A stretch of 64,000 bases of DNA from Chelatococcus caeni (GTDB lineage Bacteria; Pseudomonadota; Alphaproteobacteria; Rhizobiales; Beijerinckiaceae), in the NCBI RefSeq assembly GCF_014196925.1, contig NZ_JACIEN010000001.1:62001-126000 (forward strand), written 5' to 3'. The position numbers and the translations under genes were made by a program. The notes below the pieces were generated by a model. That model was not told the DNA's origin and searched no databases. It saw only the letters and a program-made list of their open reading frames with translations. Below are positions 24,798 through 33,725 of the stretch, in pieces (within the stretch, counting starts at the first letter, position 1; the number at the start of each line of letters is the position of its first letter).

Positions 24798-25745
24798 ATG
24801 CGGCGGCGAAAGCGGAGCGAATATGTCGGTGAGGCGATCACCTTGTCCTCTTTGCGTGGTGGTCGTTTCCCAATGATCGTCCTCGTTCAGACGCTCGCTG
24901 TCGCTGAATATCTCAGCTTTCACCGTGCCGCTCTGGCGCTCGGCGTCAGCCAGTCCAGCGTCAGCACTAGAATAAAGGCGCTGGAGGAAGACCTTGGCAT
25001 CACTATATTCGACCGCAACACGCGCGGCGTCCGCCTGACTGAAGCCGGACGCCGCTTCGTCGATCAGGTCGATGAGGCCATGGGCATCCTCGACCGCGCC
25101 ATCAAGATCGCCGGGATGCAGGCGCGCGGCGAGGTCGGAGAGCTTCGCATCGGCGTGCATGCGCTCACCCCTGGCTGCTTTCTCGACCGGCTATTGGAGC
25201 GGTTTCACACCGACCATCCCGGTATCCGGCTGCAAGTTGCCGAGGGAACGGCGCGAGACGCCCAATTCATGATCCGCGAAGGCAGGCTCGACGTCGCCTT
25301 CATGGCCTGCACCCATCAGACCCCCGACCTTAATTCCCGCGTGATCTGGCGCGACCGTCTTGTGATTGCGCTGCCAGTCAAGCATCCTCTGGCGGCACAA
25401 TCGGATGTGGAATGGCGTCACCTTGCGGACGAAACTTTCCTCGTCCGCCATAGCGGCACTGGCCCGCAGGTTCACGACCTGATCGTGGCGCGGGCAGTCG
25501 GCAAATGGCTAACGCCAACAATCCTGCGTTTTGATGTTGAGCGCAGCACCTTGCTGTCCATGGTAGCGATCGGACACGGCATCTCGCTTTTCGTCGAGGA
25601 AGGAGCAGCGGACAGCACGGCGAATGTCGCTTTCCGGCCGATCCGGGACGAGCCTGAAACCATCCCATTTTCGGCTGTCTGGTCGCCGTCCAATCGCGCG
25701 CCGGCGCTTCTCAAGTTGCTCGCGCTCGCGACGAACATGCGCTGA
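24798..25745 (+). CDS. LysR-family regulator upstream of traG
   Basis: A LysR-type regulator of up to 315 residues. The winged HTH is FHRAALALGVSQSSVSTRIK followed by ALEEDLGITIFDRNTRGVRL; the effector domain runs from about residue 115 to the end. The start is uncertain: ATG 24798 opens the frame, but homology begins near LSSLRGGRFPMIVLVQTLAV, so TTG 24843 or ATG 24873 may be used. Regulators of this kind stand before traG in related elements. Its 5' end touches the cargo junction, so its original promoter may have been lost. Confidence 0.8.
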   Translation: MRRRKRSEYVGEAITLSSLRGGRFPMIVLVQTLAVAEYLSFHRAALALGVSQSSVSTRIKALEEDLGITIFDRNTRGVRLTEAGRRFVDQVDEAMGILDRAIKIAGMQARGEVGELRIGVHALTPGCFLDRLLERFHTDHPGIRLQVAEGTARDAQFMIREGRLDVAFMACTHQTPDLNSRVIWRDRLVIALPVKHPLAAQSDVEWRHLADETFLVRHSGTGPQVHDLIVARAVGKWLTPTILRFDVERSTLLSMVAIGHGISLFVEEGAADSTANVAFRPIRDEPETIPFSAVWSPSNRAPALLKLLALATNMR

Positions 25746-25804
25746 TCTTTCCGCTGACCGAATCGCAACCAATCCACCAGCACAGTGCCGGAAGAGTGCC
25801 GCGA

Positions 25805-25825
25805 CAACCCGTCCTATTTGCCGCC
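25805..25825 (+). promoter_or_regulatory. Repeated element upstream of traG
   Basis: The 21-bp block starting CAACCCGTCCTATT and ending GCCGCC occurs here, about 100 bp before the traG start, and again at 28386-28406, about 120 bp before trbB, with 19 of 21 positions identical. Both copies are in the same orientation before the first gene of a transfer operon. A shared regulator or promoter element is the simplest reading. Confidence 0.5.
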
Positions 25826-25925
25826 GATAGTATCCTATAGCCCTCTCGCAATGCCTTTGCTGTTGCAGACCCGATGATTGCCTATTCTCTGATCGGCTCC
25901 GTCTCTCTTGCCGATTGGAGCCTGT

Positions 25926-27908
25926 ATGCGTGGAGGCCGAATACTCTGGGGGCAAATCGCCGTCGTTTTCATTATCGTTCTGGTGATGACCTGGGCGGCC
26001 ACGCAATGGACGGCGTGGCGGCTTGGATTCCAGCCCCAACTTGGAACCCCGTTGTTCGAGCTGGCCGGTTGGCCGTTTTATTATCCCCCAGCCTTCTTCT
26101 GGTGGTGGTTCTCCTTCGACGCCTACGCGCCCGCGATCTTCGTCGAGGGCGCGATAATCGCCACGTCCGGCGGCATCCTCGCCATCGCCGCCGCCATTCT
26201 CATGTCGATCATCCGGGCGCGGGAAGCCCGCAACGTCGCCACTTATGGCTCGGCACGATGGGCCGAAGACAAGGAAATCCATGCGGCCGGACTGCTCGGT
26301 CCCGATGGCGTGCTGCTTGGCCGCTATGATCGCGACTATTTGCGCCATGACGGCCCCGAACACGTCCTATGTTTCGCCCCGACCCGCAGCGGCAAGGGCG
26401 TAGGCCTCGTCGTGCCGACGCTGCTGACCTGGCCAGGAAGCTGCATCGTTCATGACATCAAAGGAGAGAACTGGACCCTGACGGCCGGGTTCCGGGGGAA
26501 GCATGGCCGCGTTCTCCTATTCGATCCGACCAATACGAAGTCGTCCGCCTACAACCCGCTGCTGGAGGTGCGGCAGGGCGAATGGGAAGTCAGGGACGTT
26601 CAGAACATCGCGGATATTCTGGTCGATCCCGAAGGCAGCCTCGACAAGCGAAACCATTGGGAAAAGACCAGCCACAGCCTGCTGGTCGGCGCGATCCTCC
26701 ACGTCCTCTATGCCGAGAAGGACAAAACCCTGTCGGGCGTCGCCAACTTCCTGTCCGATCCCCGCCGCCCGGTCGAAGCGACCCTTCGCGCGATGATGGA
26801 CACGCCGCACCTGGGCGAAGCCGGTGTTCATCCTGTCATCGCGTCGTCGGCGCGCGAGCTGCTGAACAAGAGCGAGAACGAACGGTCGGGCGTGCTTTCG
26901 ACTGCCATGTCGTTCCTCGGCCTCTATCGCGATCCCGTCGTGGCCCGCGTTACAGACCGTTGCGACTGGCGCATTGCCGATCTGGTCGGCAGCCGCCGTC
27001 CGGTCACGCTCTACCTTGTCGTCCCGCCGTCCGACATCAACCGCACGAAACCGTTGATCCGGCTTATCCTCAACCAGATCGGCCGCCGGCTGACCGAGGA
27101 ACTGACCCTATCCGGCAAGCGGCATCGCCTGCTCATGATGCTGGACGAGTTTCCCGCATTGGGCAGGTTGGATTTTTTTGAGTCCGCGCTCGCCTTCATG
27201 GCCGGCTACGGCCTTAAATCCTTCCTCATCGCCCAATCGCTCAACCAGATCGAGCGCGCCTACGGGCCGAACAACAGCATCCTCGACAACTGCCATGTGC
27301 GAGTCGCCTTTGCGACAAACGACGAGCGTACTGCCAAGCGCGTGTCGGACTCGCTCGGCACCGCGACCGAAATGCGCGATTCCACCAACTACGCCGGTCA
27401 TCGTCTCGCTCCTTGGCTCGGTCATCTGATGGTTTCGCGGCAGGAGACTGCGCGGCCGTTGTTGACCCCCGGGGAGATCATGCAGCTTCCGCCCGCCGAC
27501 GAGATCGTCATGGTAGCGGGAACCCCGCCGATCCGGGCGAAGAAGGCTCGCTATTTCGAGGATGCGCGATTGCAGGAGCGCATCCTGCCGCCACCCGAAC
27601 TGCTATCCCTTCCGGTGACCACGCAGGCAACCGACGACTGGACGAGCCGCATCATCGTAGCGGCGGACAGGCAAGTGACGACCTCTGCCAGTGGCCCGGA
27701 GGGCGATCCCGACAATGCCGGCATCCGCCGCGAGCCGGAGTTACCGAGCCAAGAGGAGATCATCCCGCCGCCGCCGCCGGCCCAGGAATTCGACATTCTG
27801 GACGACGAGCCGGACGTGGACGCGGCCAAGTCCCGCGCACTGCGCTCGCGAATGCGAATGATCGCCCGTCAGGCGTCGATGAACCCCGATGACGGTATAG
27901 AGCTTTGA
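25926..27908 (+). CDS. traG: TraG/VirD4 coupling protein
   Basis: A 660-residue type IV coupling protein; ATG 25926 follows TTGGAG, and the frame is open slightly further upstream. Two N-terminal membrane helices (about 5-27 and 45-100 region), then the ATPase domain: Walker A FAPTRSGKGVG near residue 150, Walker B LLMMLDEFPALGRL near 400. The C-terminal tail is proline-rich and acidic. It receives the relaxosome and feeds the DNA into the Trb channel. The downstream CopG-like gene starts ten bases after its stop. Confidence 0.9.
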   Translation: MRGGRILWGQIAVVFIIVLVMTWAATQWTAWRLGFQPQLGTPLFELAGWPFYYPPAFFWWWFSFDAYAPAIFVEGAIIATSGGILAIAAAILMSIIRAREARNVATYGSARWAEDKEIHAAGLLGPDGVLLGRYDRDYLRHDGPEHVLCFAPTRSGKGVGLVVPTLLTWPGSCIVHDIKGENWTLTAGFRGKHGRVLLFDPTNTKSSAYNPLLEVRQGEWEVRDVQNIADILVDPEGSLDKRNHWEKTSHSLLVGAILHVLYAEKDKTLSGVANFLSDPRRPVEATLRAMMDTPHLGEAGVHPVIASSARELLNKSENERSGVLSTAMSFLGLYRDPVVARVTDRCDWRIADLVGSRRPVTLYLVVPPSDINRTKPLIRLILNQIGRRLTEELTLSGKRHRLLMMLDEFPALGRLDFFESALAFMAGYGLKSFLIAQSLNQIERAYGPNNSILDNCHVRVAFATNDERTAKRVSDSLGTATEMRDSTNYAGHRLAPWLGHLMVSRQETARPLLTPGEIMQLPPADEIVMVAGTPPIRAKKARYFEDARLQERILPPPELLSLPVTTQATDDWTSRIIVAADRQVTTSASGPEGDPDNAGIRREPELPSQEEIIPPPPPAQEFDILDDEPDVDAAKSRALRSRMRMIARQASMNPDDGIEL

Positions 27909-27918
27909 AAGGCTGCCC

Positions 27919-28380
27919 ATGACGACGCGCACCCGCATGAATGTCTACTTCGATCCCGCTCTGCTGAAACAGGTGGAAGCGCTGGCCTTGCGTCGCAATG
28001 TCTCGAAATCCGCAGTGATCGAGGCTGCCGTGGCATCCTTCATGTCCGGCGATACGACTGAACGGCTGGAAGCCGCCATGTCGCGCCGCCTGGACAAGCT
28101 TGGCCGTCAGTTCGACATACTGGACGAGGATATCGCCGTGCTGGGCGAAGCCCTTTCGCTATTTATACAATTCTGGCTGACCCTCACGCCGCCGCTGCCC
28201 GACAGTGCAAAACAATCTGCGCGCATCAAGGGAAACGAGCGCTTTGAGGGGTTCATGCAGTCCCTTGGCAAGCGTCTCGCTAACGGTGACAGGTTCCTCA
28301 AAGAAATATCGCACGACATGGCTGCGCTACACGACACCCCACCGGGCGGTAAAACCGAAGGTGATGGCGATGGGATCTAG
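27919..28380 (+). CDS. CopG-family ribbon-helix-helix protein between traG and trbB
   Basis: A 153-residue protein. The N-terminus, TRMNVYFDPALLKQVEALAL followed by RRNVSKSAVIEAAVASFM, is a ribbon-helix-helix DNA-binding fold; a coiled segment ERLEAAMSRRLDKLGRQFDI and a hydrophobic helix LSLFIQFWLTLTPPLP follow. CopG proteins with this length are regularly found between traG and trbB in alphaproteobacterial elements. It probably autoregulates or represses the trb operon; the inverted repeats just downstream are candidate sites. Confidence 0.8.
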   Translation: MTTRTRMNVYFDPALLKQVEALALRRNVSKSAVIEAAVASFMSGDTTERLEAAMSRRLDKLGRQFDILDEDIAVLGEALSLFIQFWLTLTPPLPDSAKQSARIKGNERFEGFMQSLGKRLANGDRFLKEISHDMAALHDTPPGGKTEGDGDGI

Positions 28381-28385
28381 GATTG

Positions 28386-28406
28386 CAACCCGTCCTATTC
28401 ACCGCC
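28386..28406 (+). promoter_or_regulatory. Repeated element upstream of trbB, with a nearby palindrome
   Basis: Second copy of the 21-bp block described at 25805-25825, directly after the CopG gene. Further down, CTGTT-GA-AACAG at 28439-28450 is a perfect 12-bp palindrome and a candidate operator for the CopG-like protein. Then comes a terminator-like hairpin before trbB. Confidence 0.5.
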
Positions 28407-28474
28407 ATGCCCCGCCGATGGCCGCACGCGCGTAAACACCTGTTGAAACAGCCCAAAATCAGGTTCTTTTAATC

Positions 28475-28499
28475 GACCCCGATCCGGGGTCCGTCTTTT
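28475..28499 (+). terminator. Terminator-like hairpin between the CopG gene and trbB
   Basis: GACCCCG-atc-CGGGGTC (28475-28491) followed by CGTCTTTT. It either ends the traG-copG transcript or attenuates read-through into the trb operon. Confidence 0.55.
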
Positions 28500-28526
28500 G
28501 CGCGCCCCGTCATGAACGGGGCCGCT

Positions 28527-29507
28527 ATGACTGCATCATATCAGAAACCGGAAACGATTGCCCGTGGCGCGCGGATGCTGCGCACCGCGCTTGGGGCTTC
28601 CATCGCCGGGTTTTTGGAAGATCCCGGTGTGATCGAGGTGATGCTGAACCCGGATGGCCGTATCTGGGTGGACCGTCTGTCCGAAGGGTTGGCCGATACG
28701 GGGGAGAGGCTGTCCGCCGCCGATGGCGAACGGATCGTGCGTCTCGTCGCCCATCATGTCGGCGCGGAGGTTCATGCCCGGTCGCCGCGCGTCTCGGCAG
28801 AGCTACCCGAGACCGGCGAACGGTTCGAGGGCCTTTTGCCGCCCGTTGTCGCCGCGCCCGCCTTTGCCATCCGCAAGCCCGCCGTCGCGGTGTTCACGCT
28901 TGATGACTATGTGACCGCTGGGATCATGACCAGCCTTCAGGCGGAGGTGCTGCGTCTGAACGTCGCCACACGCGCCAACATTCTTGTGGCTGGCGGCACC
29001 TCCACCGGCAAAACCACACTGACCAATGCGCTCTTGGCCGAGGTAGCGAAGACCTCGGACCGAGTGGTCATCATTGAAGACACGCGCGAGCTGCAATGCG
29101 CCGCGCCCAATCTCGTGGCCATGCGCACGAAGGACGGCGTTGCCACGCTTTCCGATCTGGTGCGCTCCTCGCTGCGCCTGCGCCCTGATCGTATTCCGGT
29201 CGGTGAGGTCCGCGGTTCCGAAGCCCTTGATCTGCTCAAAGCCTGGGGAACAGGCCATCCCGGCGGCATCGGCACCATCCATGCCGGTTCCGGCATCGGT
29301 GCGCTGCGCCGCCTCGAACAGCTCATCCAGGAAGCCGTCATCACCGTCCCGCGCGCGCTGATCGCCGAGACCATCGACCTTGTTGCTATCCTCGCCGGAC
29401 GCGGATCGTCGCGCCGGTTGGTCGAACTTGCTCGCGTCGATGGGCTGGGACCGGACGGCGACTACGCCCTTACCCCCGCTACCACCTCGAAAGGAGATCC
29501 TTCATGA
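28527..29507 (+). CDS. trbB: TrbB, VirB11-like secretion ATPase
   Basis: A 326-residue hexameric traffic ATPase. ATG 28527 gives the usual N-terminus for the family ([20 protein letters not shown]); an in-frame ATG lies 15 nt upstream. Walker A is GGTSTGKTT near residues 156-164, the Asp box [10 protein letters not shown] follows, then the His-box region [13 protein letters not shown]. It powers pilus assembly and substrate transfer at the inner membrane. It overlaps trbC by ATGA and is the first gene of the mating-pair operon. Confidence 0.92.
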   Translation: MTASYQKPETIARGARMLRTALGASIAGFLEDPGVIEVMLNPDGRIWVDRLSEGLADTGERLSAADGERIVRLVAHHVGAEVHARSPRVSAELPETGERFEGLLPPVVAAPAFAIRKPAVAVFTLDDYVTAGIMTSLQAEVLRLNVATRANILVAGGTSTGKTTLTNALLAEVAKTSDRVVIIEDTRELQCAAPNLVAMRTKDGVATLSDLVRSSLRLRPDRIPVGEVRGSEALDLLKAWGTGHPGGIGTIHAGSGIGALRRLEQLIQEAVITVPRALIAETIDLVAILAGRGSSRRLVELARVDGLGPDGDYALTPATTSKGDPS

Positions 29508-29836
29508 TCCGCACGATTTCGCGCGGCTGCCGCATCATGGCAACCGCCGCTGCCACTGTTTCCATCAGTCTGATGCTGGCGCCCGCCGCTCATGCCTCCG
29601 GCTCGTCCATGCCGTGGGAGGCGCCGCTTCAATCGATCCTTCAGTCGATCGAGGGGCCGGTTGCCAAGATCATTGCGGTGATCGTCATCATCGCTACCGG
29701 GCTGGCGCTCGCGTTCGGCGATACCTCGGGCGGTTTCCGCCGTCTGATCCAGATCGTCTTCGGCCTTAGCATCGCCTTCGCTGCAAGTTCGTTCTTCCTG
29801 TCGTTCTTCTCGTTCGGCGGCGGGGCGCTCATCTGA
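29504..29836 (+). CDS. trbC: TrbC, conjugative pilin (VirB2-like)
   Basis: A 110-residue prepilin. A long signal sequence ends near residue 32 (AHA-SGSS); two hydrophobic helices follow, AKIIAVIVIIATGLALAFG and IVFGLSIAFAASSFFLSFFS, separated by the short basic loop FRRL typical of VirB2/TrbC pilins. It would be processed by leader peptidase and the TraF protease (11821-12366). It overlaps trbB by ATGA and trbD by TGATG. Confidence 0.88.
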   Translation: MIRTISRGCRIMATAAATVSISLMLAPAAHASGSSMPWEAPLQSILQSIEGPVAKIIAVIVIIATGLALAFGDTSGGFRRLIQIVFGLSIAFAASSFFLSFFSFGGGALI

Positions 29837-30117
29837 TGGCGGGCGGCCTCGAACAGCTCGACGCGGTGCCGGGATTTTCGATCCCGGTTCACCGGGCGCT
29901 GACCGAGCATATCCTGCTCGGCGGCGCTCCGCGTTCAATCGCCATTGTGAACGGCACGCTGGCCGGGGCCGTCGGCCTTGGCCTTCGTCTCTGGCTGGTT
30001 GGCATCGCCATCTGGGCCATCGGACACTTCCTCGCGGTATGGGCAGCCAAACGCGATCCGCTCTTCGTCGAGGTTGGACGCCGGCATCTGCGCATCCCCG
30101 GTCATCTGTCGGTGTGA
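29836..30117 (+). CDS. trbD: TrbD (VirB3-like)
   Basis: A 93-residue inner-membrane protein of the VirB3/TrbD family. The N-terminal FSIPVHRALTEHILLGGAPR leads into one hydrophobic region, GTLAGAVGLGLRLWLVGIAI, and the conserved C-terminal pattern KRDPLFVEVGRRHLRIP. VirB3-type proteins work with the VirB4 ATPase (TrbE), encoded next. Start overlaps the trbC stop. Confidence 0.85.
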   Translation: MAGGLEQLDAVPGFSIPVHRALTEHILLGGAPRSIAIVNGTLAGAVGLGLRLWLVGIAIWAIGHFLAVWAAKRDPLFVEVGRRHLRIPGHLSV

Positions 30118-30127
30118 GGGCGAGAGT

Positions 30128-32635
30128 ATGATGAACCTCACCGAATATCGCCGCACCGCTGCTCGGCTTTCCGACTATCTGCCATGGGCAGCCTTGGTCG
30201 GTCCCGGCATTGTGCTGAACAAGGATGGCAGTTTCCAGAGGACCGCGAAGTTTCGTGGGCCGGATCTGGATTCTGCTGTCGCCGCCGAACTGGTTGCGGT
30301 TGCCGGTCGCATAAACAACGCCGTGCGCCGTCTTGGCTCCGGCTGGTCGCTCTTCGTCGAGGCACAACGCTCGGAGGCCGCGACCTATCCCGACAGCCGT
30401 TTTCCAGATGCGGCTTCTGCACTGGTCGATGCCGAGCGCAAGGCCGGGTTCGAGGAAGCGGGCATGAATTTCGTGTCGGGTTATTTCCTGACCTTCCTCT
30501 GGCTGCCGCCCGCGGAAGACGCCGCCCGTGCCGAGACCTGGCTCTATGAGGGCCGCGAACAATCCGGCGTCAATCCGCATGAACTGATGCGCGGCTTCAT
30601 CGACCGCACCGACCGCGTACTGGCGCTGCTTGACGGCTTCATGCCGGAATGCCGCTGGCTGGATGATGCTGGCACGCTGACCTATCTTCATTCGGCTATT
30701 TCCACGAACGGTCATCGCGTCCGCGTGCCCGAAGTGCCGATGCACCTCGATGCGCTGCTGGCCGACCAACCGCTGACCGGCGGACTGGAACCGCGCCTGG
30801 GCAATCAGCATCTGCGCGTCCTGACCATCATTGGCTTCCCGACAGTAACCACGCCTGGCCTGCTCGACGAGATGAACCGGCTCGCGTTCCCGTATCGCTG
30901 GTCAACCCGCGCCATCCTGATGGACAAGACGGACGCGACGAAGCTGCTGACCAAAATCCGCCGCCAGTGGTTTGCCAAGCGCAAATCCATCGCCGCGATC
31001 CTGAAAGAGGTGATGACCAACGAACAATCGGCGCTGGTGGATCCCGATGCGTCCAACAAGGCGCTTGATGCGGACATGGCCTTGCAGGAACTCGGCGCTG
31101 ACGTTGCGGGAATGGCCTATGTCACGGCGACCGTCACGGTTTGGGATAGTGATCCGCGTATTGCTGACGAAAAGCTGCGTCTGGTCGAGAAGATCATTCA
31201 GGGGCGTGACTTCACGGCCATGCCCGAAACCGTCAATGCCGTCGATGCTTGGCTGGGTTCGATCCCCGGACATGCTTACGCCAATGTCCGGCAGCCGCCG
31301 ATCTCGACGCTCAATCTTGCCCACATGATCCCTCTATCGGCCGTGTGGGCGGGCGCGGCGTGGAACGAACACCTCGGAGCGCCCCCCTTGCTGTATGGCA
31401 AGACCGAAGGTTCGACGCCGTTCCGGCTTTCCCTTCATGTCGGCGATGTCGGCCATACCCTCGTCGTCGGCCCGACCGGCGCAGGCAAGTCCGTGCTGCT
31501 GGCGCTGATGGCGCTGCAATTCCGCCGCTATGAACGCAGCCAGATCTTCGCCTTCGATTTCGGGGGGTCGATCCGGGTATCCGCACTCGCCATGGGCGGC
31601 GACTGGCATGACCTCGGCGGCGGGTTGACCGAGGGATCGGAGGTTTCCGTCTCCCTGCAACCGCTCGCGCGCATCGATGATGCTTATGAGCGGTCATGGG
31701 CCGCTGACTGGATCGCTGCAATCCTGATGCGCGAAAGCATGACCATCACGCCGGAGGTGAAGGAGCATATCTGGACGGCGCTGACCTCGCTGGCATCGGC
31801 ACCCGTCAGCGAGCGCACCATCACCGGCCTTGCGGTCCTGCTGCAATCCAATGACCTGAAGCAGGCGCTGCGGCCCTATTGCATCGGCGGCGCCTATGGC
31901 CGGTTGCTCGACGCCGAGGCCGAACATCTCGGCCACGCCGATGTGCAAGCCTTCGAGATCGAGGGCCTGGTGGGCACGGGCGCAGCGCCGGCTGTGCTGG
32001 CCTATCTGTTTCATCGGATCGGCGACCGGCTCGACGGTCGACCGACGCTACTCATCATCGACGAAGGCTGGTTGGCGCTGGATGACGAGGGGTTCGCCAA
32101 CCAGCTCCGCGAATGGCTGAAGACGCTCAGGAAGAAGAACGCCAGCGTCATCTTCGCCACGCAGTCGCTCTCGGACATTGACGGGAGCAATATCGCACCC
32201 GCCATCATCGAAAGCTGCCCAACGCGGCTGCTCCTGCCGAACGAACGGGCCATCGAGCCGCAGATCACCGCGATCTATCGACGTTTCGGTCTCAATGACC
32301 GGCAGATCGAGATCCTCGCACGGGCGACACCCAAGCGGGACTATTACTGCCAGTCACGTCGCGGCAATCGCCTATTCGAGCTGGGCCTTTCCGAAGTCGG
32401 GCTCGCGCTCTGCGCTGCATCATCCAAAACTGATCAGACCCGTATCGCCGATCTTGTCGCCGAGCATGGGCAGGCGGGCTTCCTCGCCGCCTGGCTGCGC
32501 GATCGCGGCGTCGAATGGGCGGCGGAGCTGATACCCGATCTCACCAATCTTGCCGAACGGCCCGAGCCCGCTCAGCCGAACAGGCCAGCTTCAATTCACC
32601 CCGACGACATCCAGGAAGAGGAGACCTTGTCATGA
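30128..32635 (+). CDS. trbE: TrbE, VirB4-like ATPase
   Basis: An 835-residue VirB4-family ATPase, full length for TrbE. ATG codons at 30128 and 30131 are both possible; homologues begin MMNLTEYRR. The N-terminal CagE/VirB4 domain covers about 20-400; Walker A is VGPTGAGKSVLL near 448, Walker B LLIIDEGWLALDD near 640, and IFATQSLSDIDGS follows. It energises pilin extraction and channel assembly. It ends in an ATGA overlap with trbJ. Confidence 0.92.
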   Translation: MMNLTEYRRTAARLSDYLPWAALVGPGIVLNKDGSFQRTAKFRGPDLDSAVAAELVAVAGRINNAVRRLGSGWSLFVEAQRSEAATYPDSRFPDAASALVDAERKAGFEEAGMNFVSGYFLTFLWLPPAEDAARAETWLYEGREQSGVNPHELMRGFIDRTDRVLALLDGFMPECRWLDDAGTLTYLHSAISTNGHRVRVPEVPMHLDALLADQPLTGGLEPRLGNQHLRVLTIIGFPTVTTPGLLDEMNRLAFPYRWSTRAILMDKTDATKLLTKIRRQWFAKRKSIAAILKEVMTNEQSALVDPDASNKALDADMALQELGADVAGMAYVTATVTVWDSDPRIADEKLRLVEKIIQGRDFTAMPETVNAVDAWLGSIPGHAYANVRQPPISTLNLAHMIPLSAVWAGAAWNEHLGAPPLLYGKTEGSTPFRLSLHVGDVGHTLVVGPTGAGKSVLLALMALQFRRYERSQIFAFDFGGSIRVSALAMGGDWHDLGGGLTEGSEVSVSLQPLARIDDAYERSWAADWIAAILMRESMTITPEVKEHIWTALTSLASAPVSERTITGLAVLLQSNDLKQALRPYCIGGAYGRLLDAEAEHLGHADVQAFEIEGLVGTGAAPAVLAYLFHRIGDRLDGRPTLLIIDEGWLALDDEGFANQLREWLKTLRKKNASVIFATQSLSDIDGSNIAPAIIESCPTRLLLPNERAIEPQITAIYRRFGLNDRQIEILARATPKRDYYCQSRRGNRLFELGLSEVGLALCAASSKTDQTRIADLVAEHGQAGFLAAWLRDRGVEWAAELIPDLTNLAERPEPAQPNRPASIHPDDIQEEETLS

Positions 32636-33414
32636 TCCGTATCCCCATTTCGCGTTTTGCCAATGCATCCATGTTGGCGCTGACCCTCGCCATGCCGGTC
32701 GTACTATCGCCAATCCTGACAAATCCGGCTCACGCCTTTGGCTTCGGCCGCATCGTCTATGATCCGACAAACTATGCCCAGAACCTTCTGACCGCCGCGC
32801 GCACGCTGGAGCAGATCAACAACCAGATCACCTCGCTTCAGAACGAAGCGCAGATGCTCATCAATCAGGCGCGCAATCTGACCAGCCTGCCATATTCCTC
32901 GCTCCAGACCTTGCAGCAGAATGTGCAGCGCACGCAGCAGCTCCTGAGCCAGGCCCAAAACATCGCCTTCGACGTGCAGAACGTCGATCAGATCTTCCAG
33001 ACCCAATACGGCAATGTCTCGCTGTCGGCCACCGACACCCAGCTTGTCGCGGACGCCCGTTCGCGCTGGCAAAATACTGTCGGCGGCTTGCAAGACGCCA
33101 TGCGTGTGCAGGCCGGCGTAGTGGGCAATATCGATGCCAACCGCGCCGAGATGTCCGCCCTTGTCGGCCAGAGCCAGAATGCCACTGGCGCATTGCAGGC
33201 CACGCAGGCGGGCAATCAGCTTCTCGCCCTCCAGTCGCAGCAGCTTTCCGACCTGATCGCGCTGATGTCGGCCAATGGCCGGTCCGAGGCACTGATCGAG
33301 GCCGAGCGTGCCACCGCCGCCGAACAGGGCCGCGTCCAGCGCGAGCGCTTCCTGACGCCGGGATCGGGCTACCAGCCCGGCAATGCCCGAATGTTCGGCA
33401 ACGGCAACAACTGA
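32632..33414 (+). CDS. trbJ: TrbJ (VirB5-like)
   Basis: A 260-residue exported protein with a signal peptide ending at residue 35 (AHA-FGFG). The mature part is helical and rich in Gln, Asn and Leu (LEQINNQITSLQNEAQMLIN, LQQNVQRTQQLLSQAQN), as usual in TrbJ/VirB5, a minor pilus component that contacts the recipient. It overlaps trbE by ATGA, and the trbK-like gene follows 20 nt later. Confidence 0.88.
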   Translation: MIRIPISRFANASMLALTLAMPVVLSPILTNPAHAFGFGRIVYDPTNYAQNLLTAARTLEQINNQITSLQNEAQMLINQARNLTSLPYSSLQTLQQNVQRTQQLLSQAQNIAFDVQNVDQIFQTQYGNVSLSATDTQLVADARSRWQNTVGGLQDAMRVQAGVVGNIDANRAEMSALVGQSQNATGALQATQAGNQLLALQSQQLSDLIALMSANGRSEALIEAERATAAEQGRVQRERFLTPGSGYQPGNARMFGNGNN

Positions 33415-33434
33415 CCGGACAGGAGGGGCGCGAC

Positions 33435-33722
33435 ATGGACGGCAAGATGCTGGCACGGCTGGGCGCGATCATATTCGTGGCTATCGCCATCACCGCCACG
33501 GTGATCGAAATGACCCGCGAGAATGAACCGGCGCAGAACCGCACGGCTCCATCGCTTCAGCCCTCTGCCGATCCGCTGCGCCAGAGACTGCGCCGTTGCC
33601 AGCAGTTAGGCGAGGCCGCCGTGAACGATCCCGGCTGCCTCGCCTCCTGGGCCGAGAACCGCGATCGGTTTCTCGGCCGGACGCCGGTGCCCGCCGCCCC
33701 GCATCAGAACGGGGGAGAGTGA
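33435..33722 (+). CDS. trbK: TrbK-like entry-exclusion protein
   Basis: A 95-residue protein with one N-terminal membrane segment, MLARLGAIIFVAIAITATVI, and a small soluble domain with two Cys in RRCQQLGEAAVNDPGCLASW, the signature of 'TrbK-alt' proteins of alphaproteobacterial trb operons. In IncP plasmids TrbK is the surface-exclusion lipoprotein; this variant lacks a lipobox, so its exclusion role rests on position and family. AGGAGGGGCGAC precedes the ATG. Confidence 0.75.
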   Translation: MDGKMLARLGAIIFVAIAITATVIEMTRENEPAQNRTAPSLQPSADPLRQRLRRCQQLGEAAVNDPGCLASWAENRDRFLGRTPVPAAPHQNGGE

Positions 33723-33725
33723 ACC

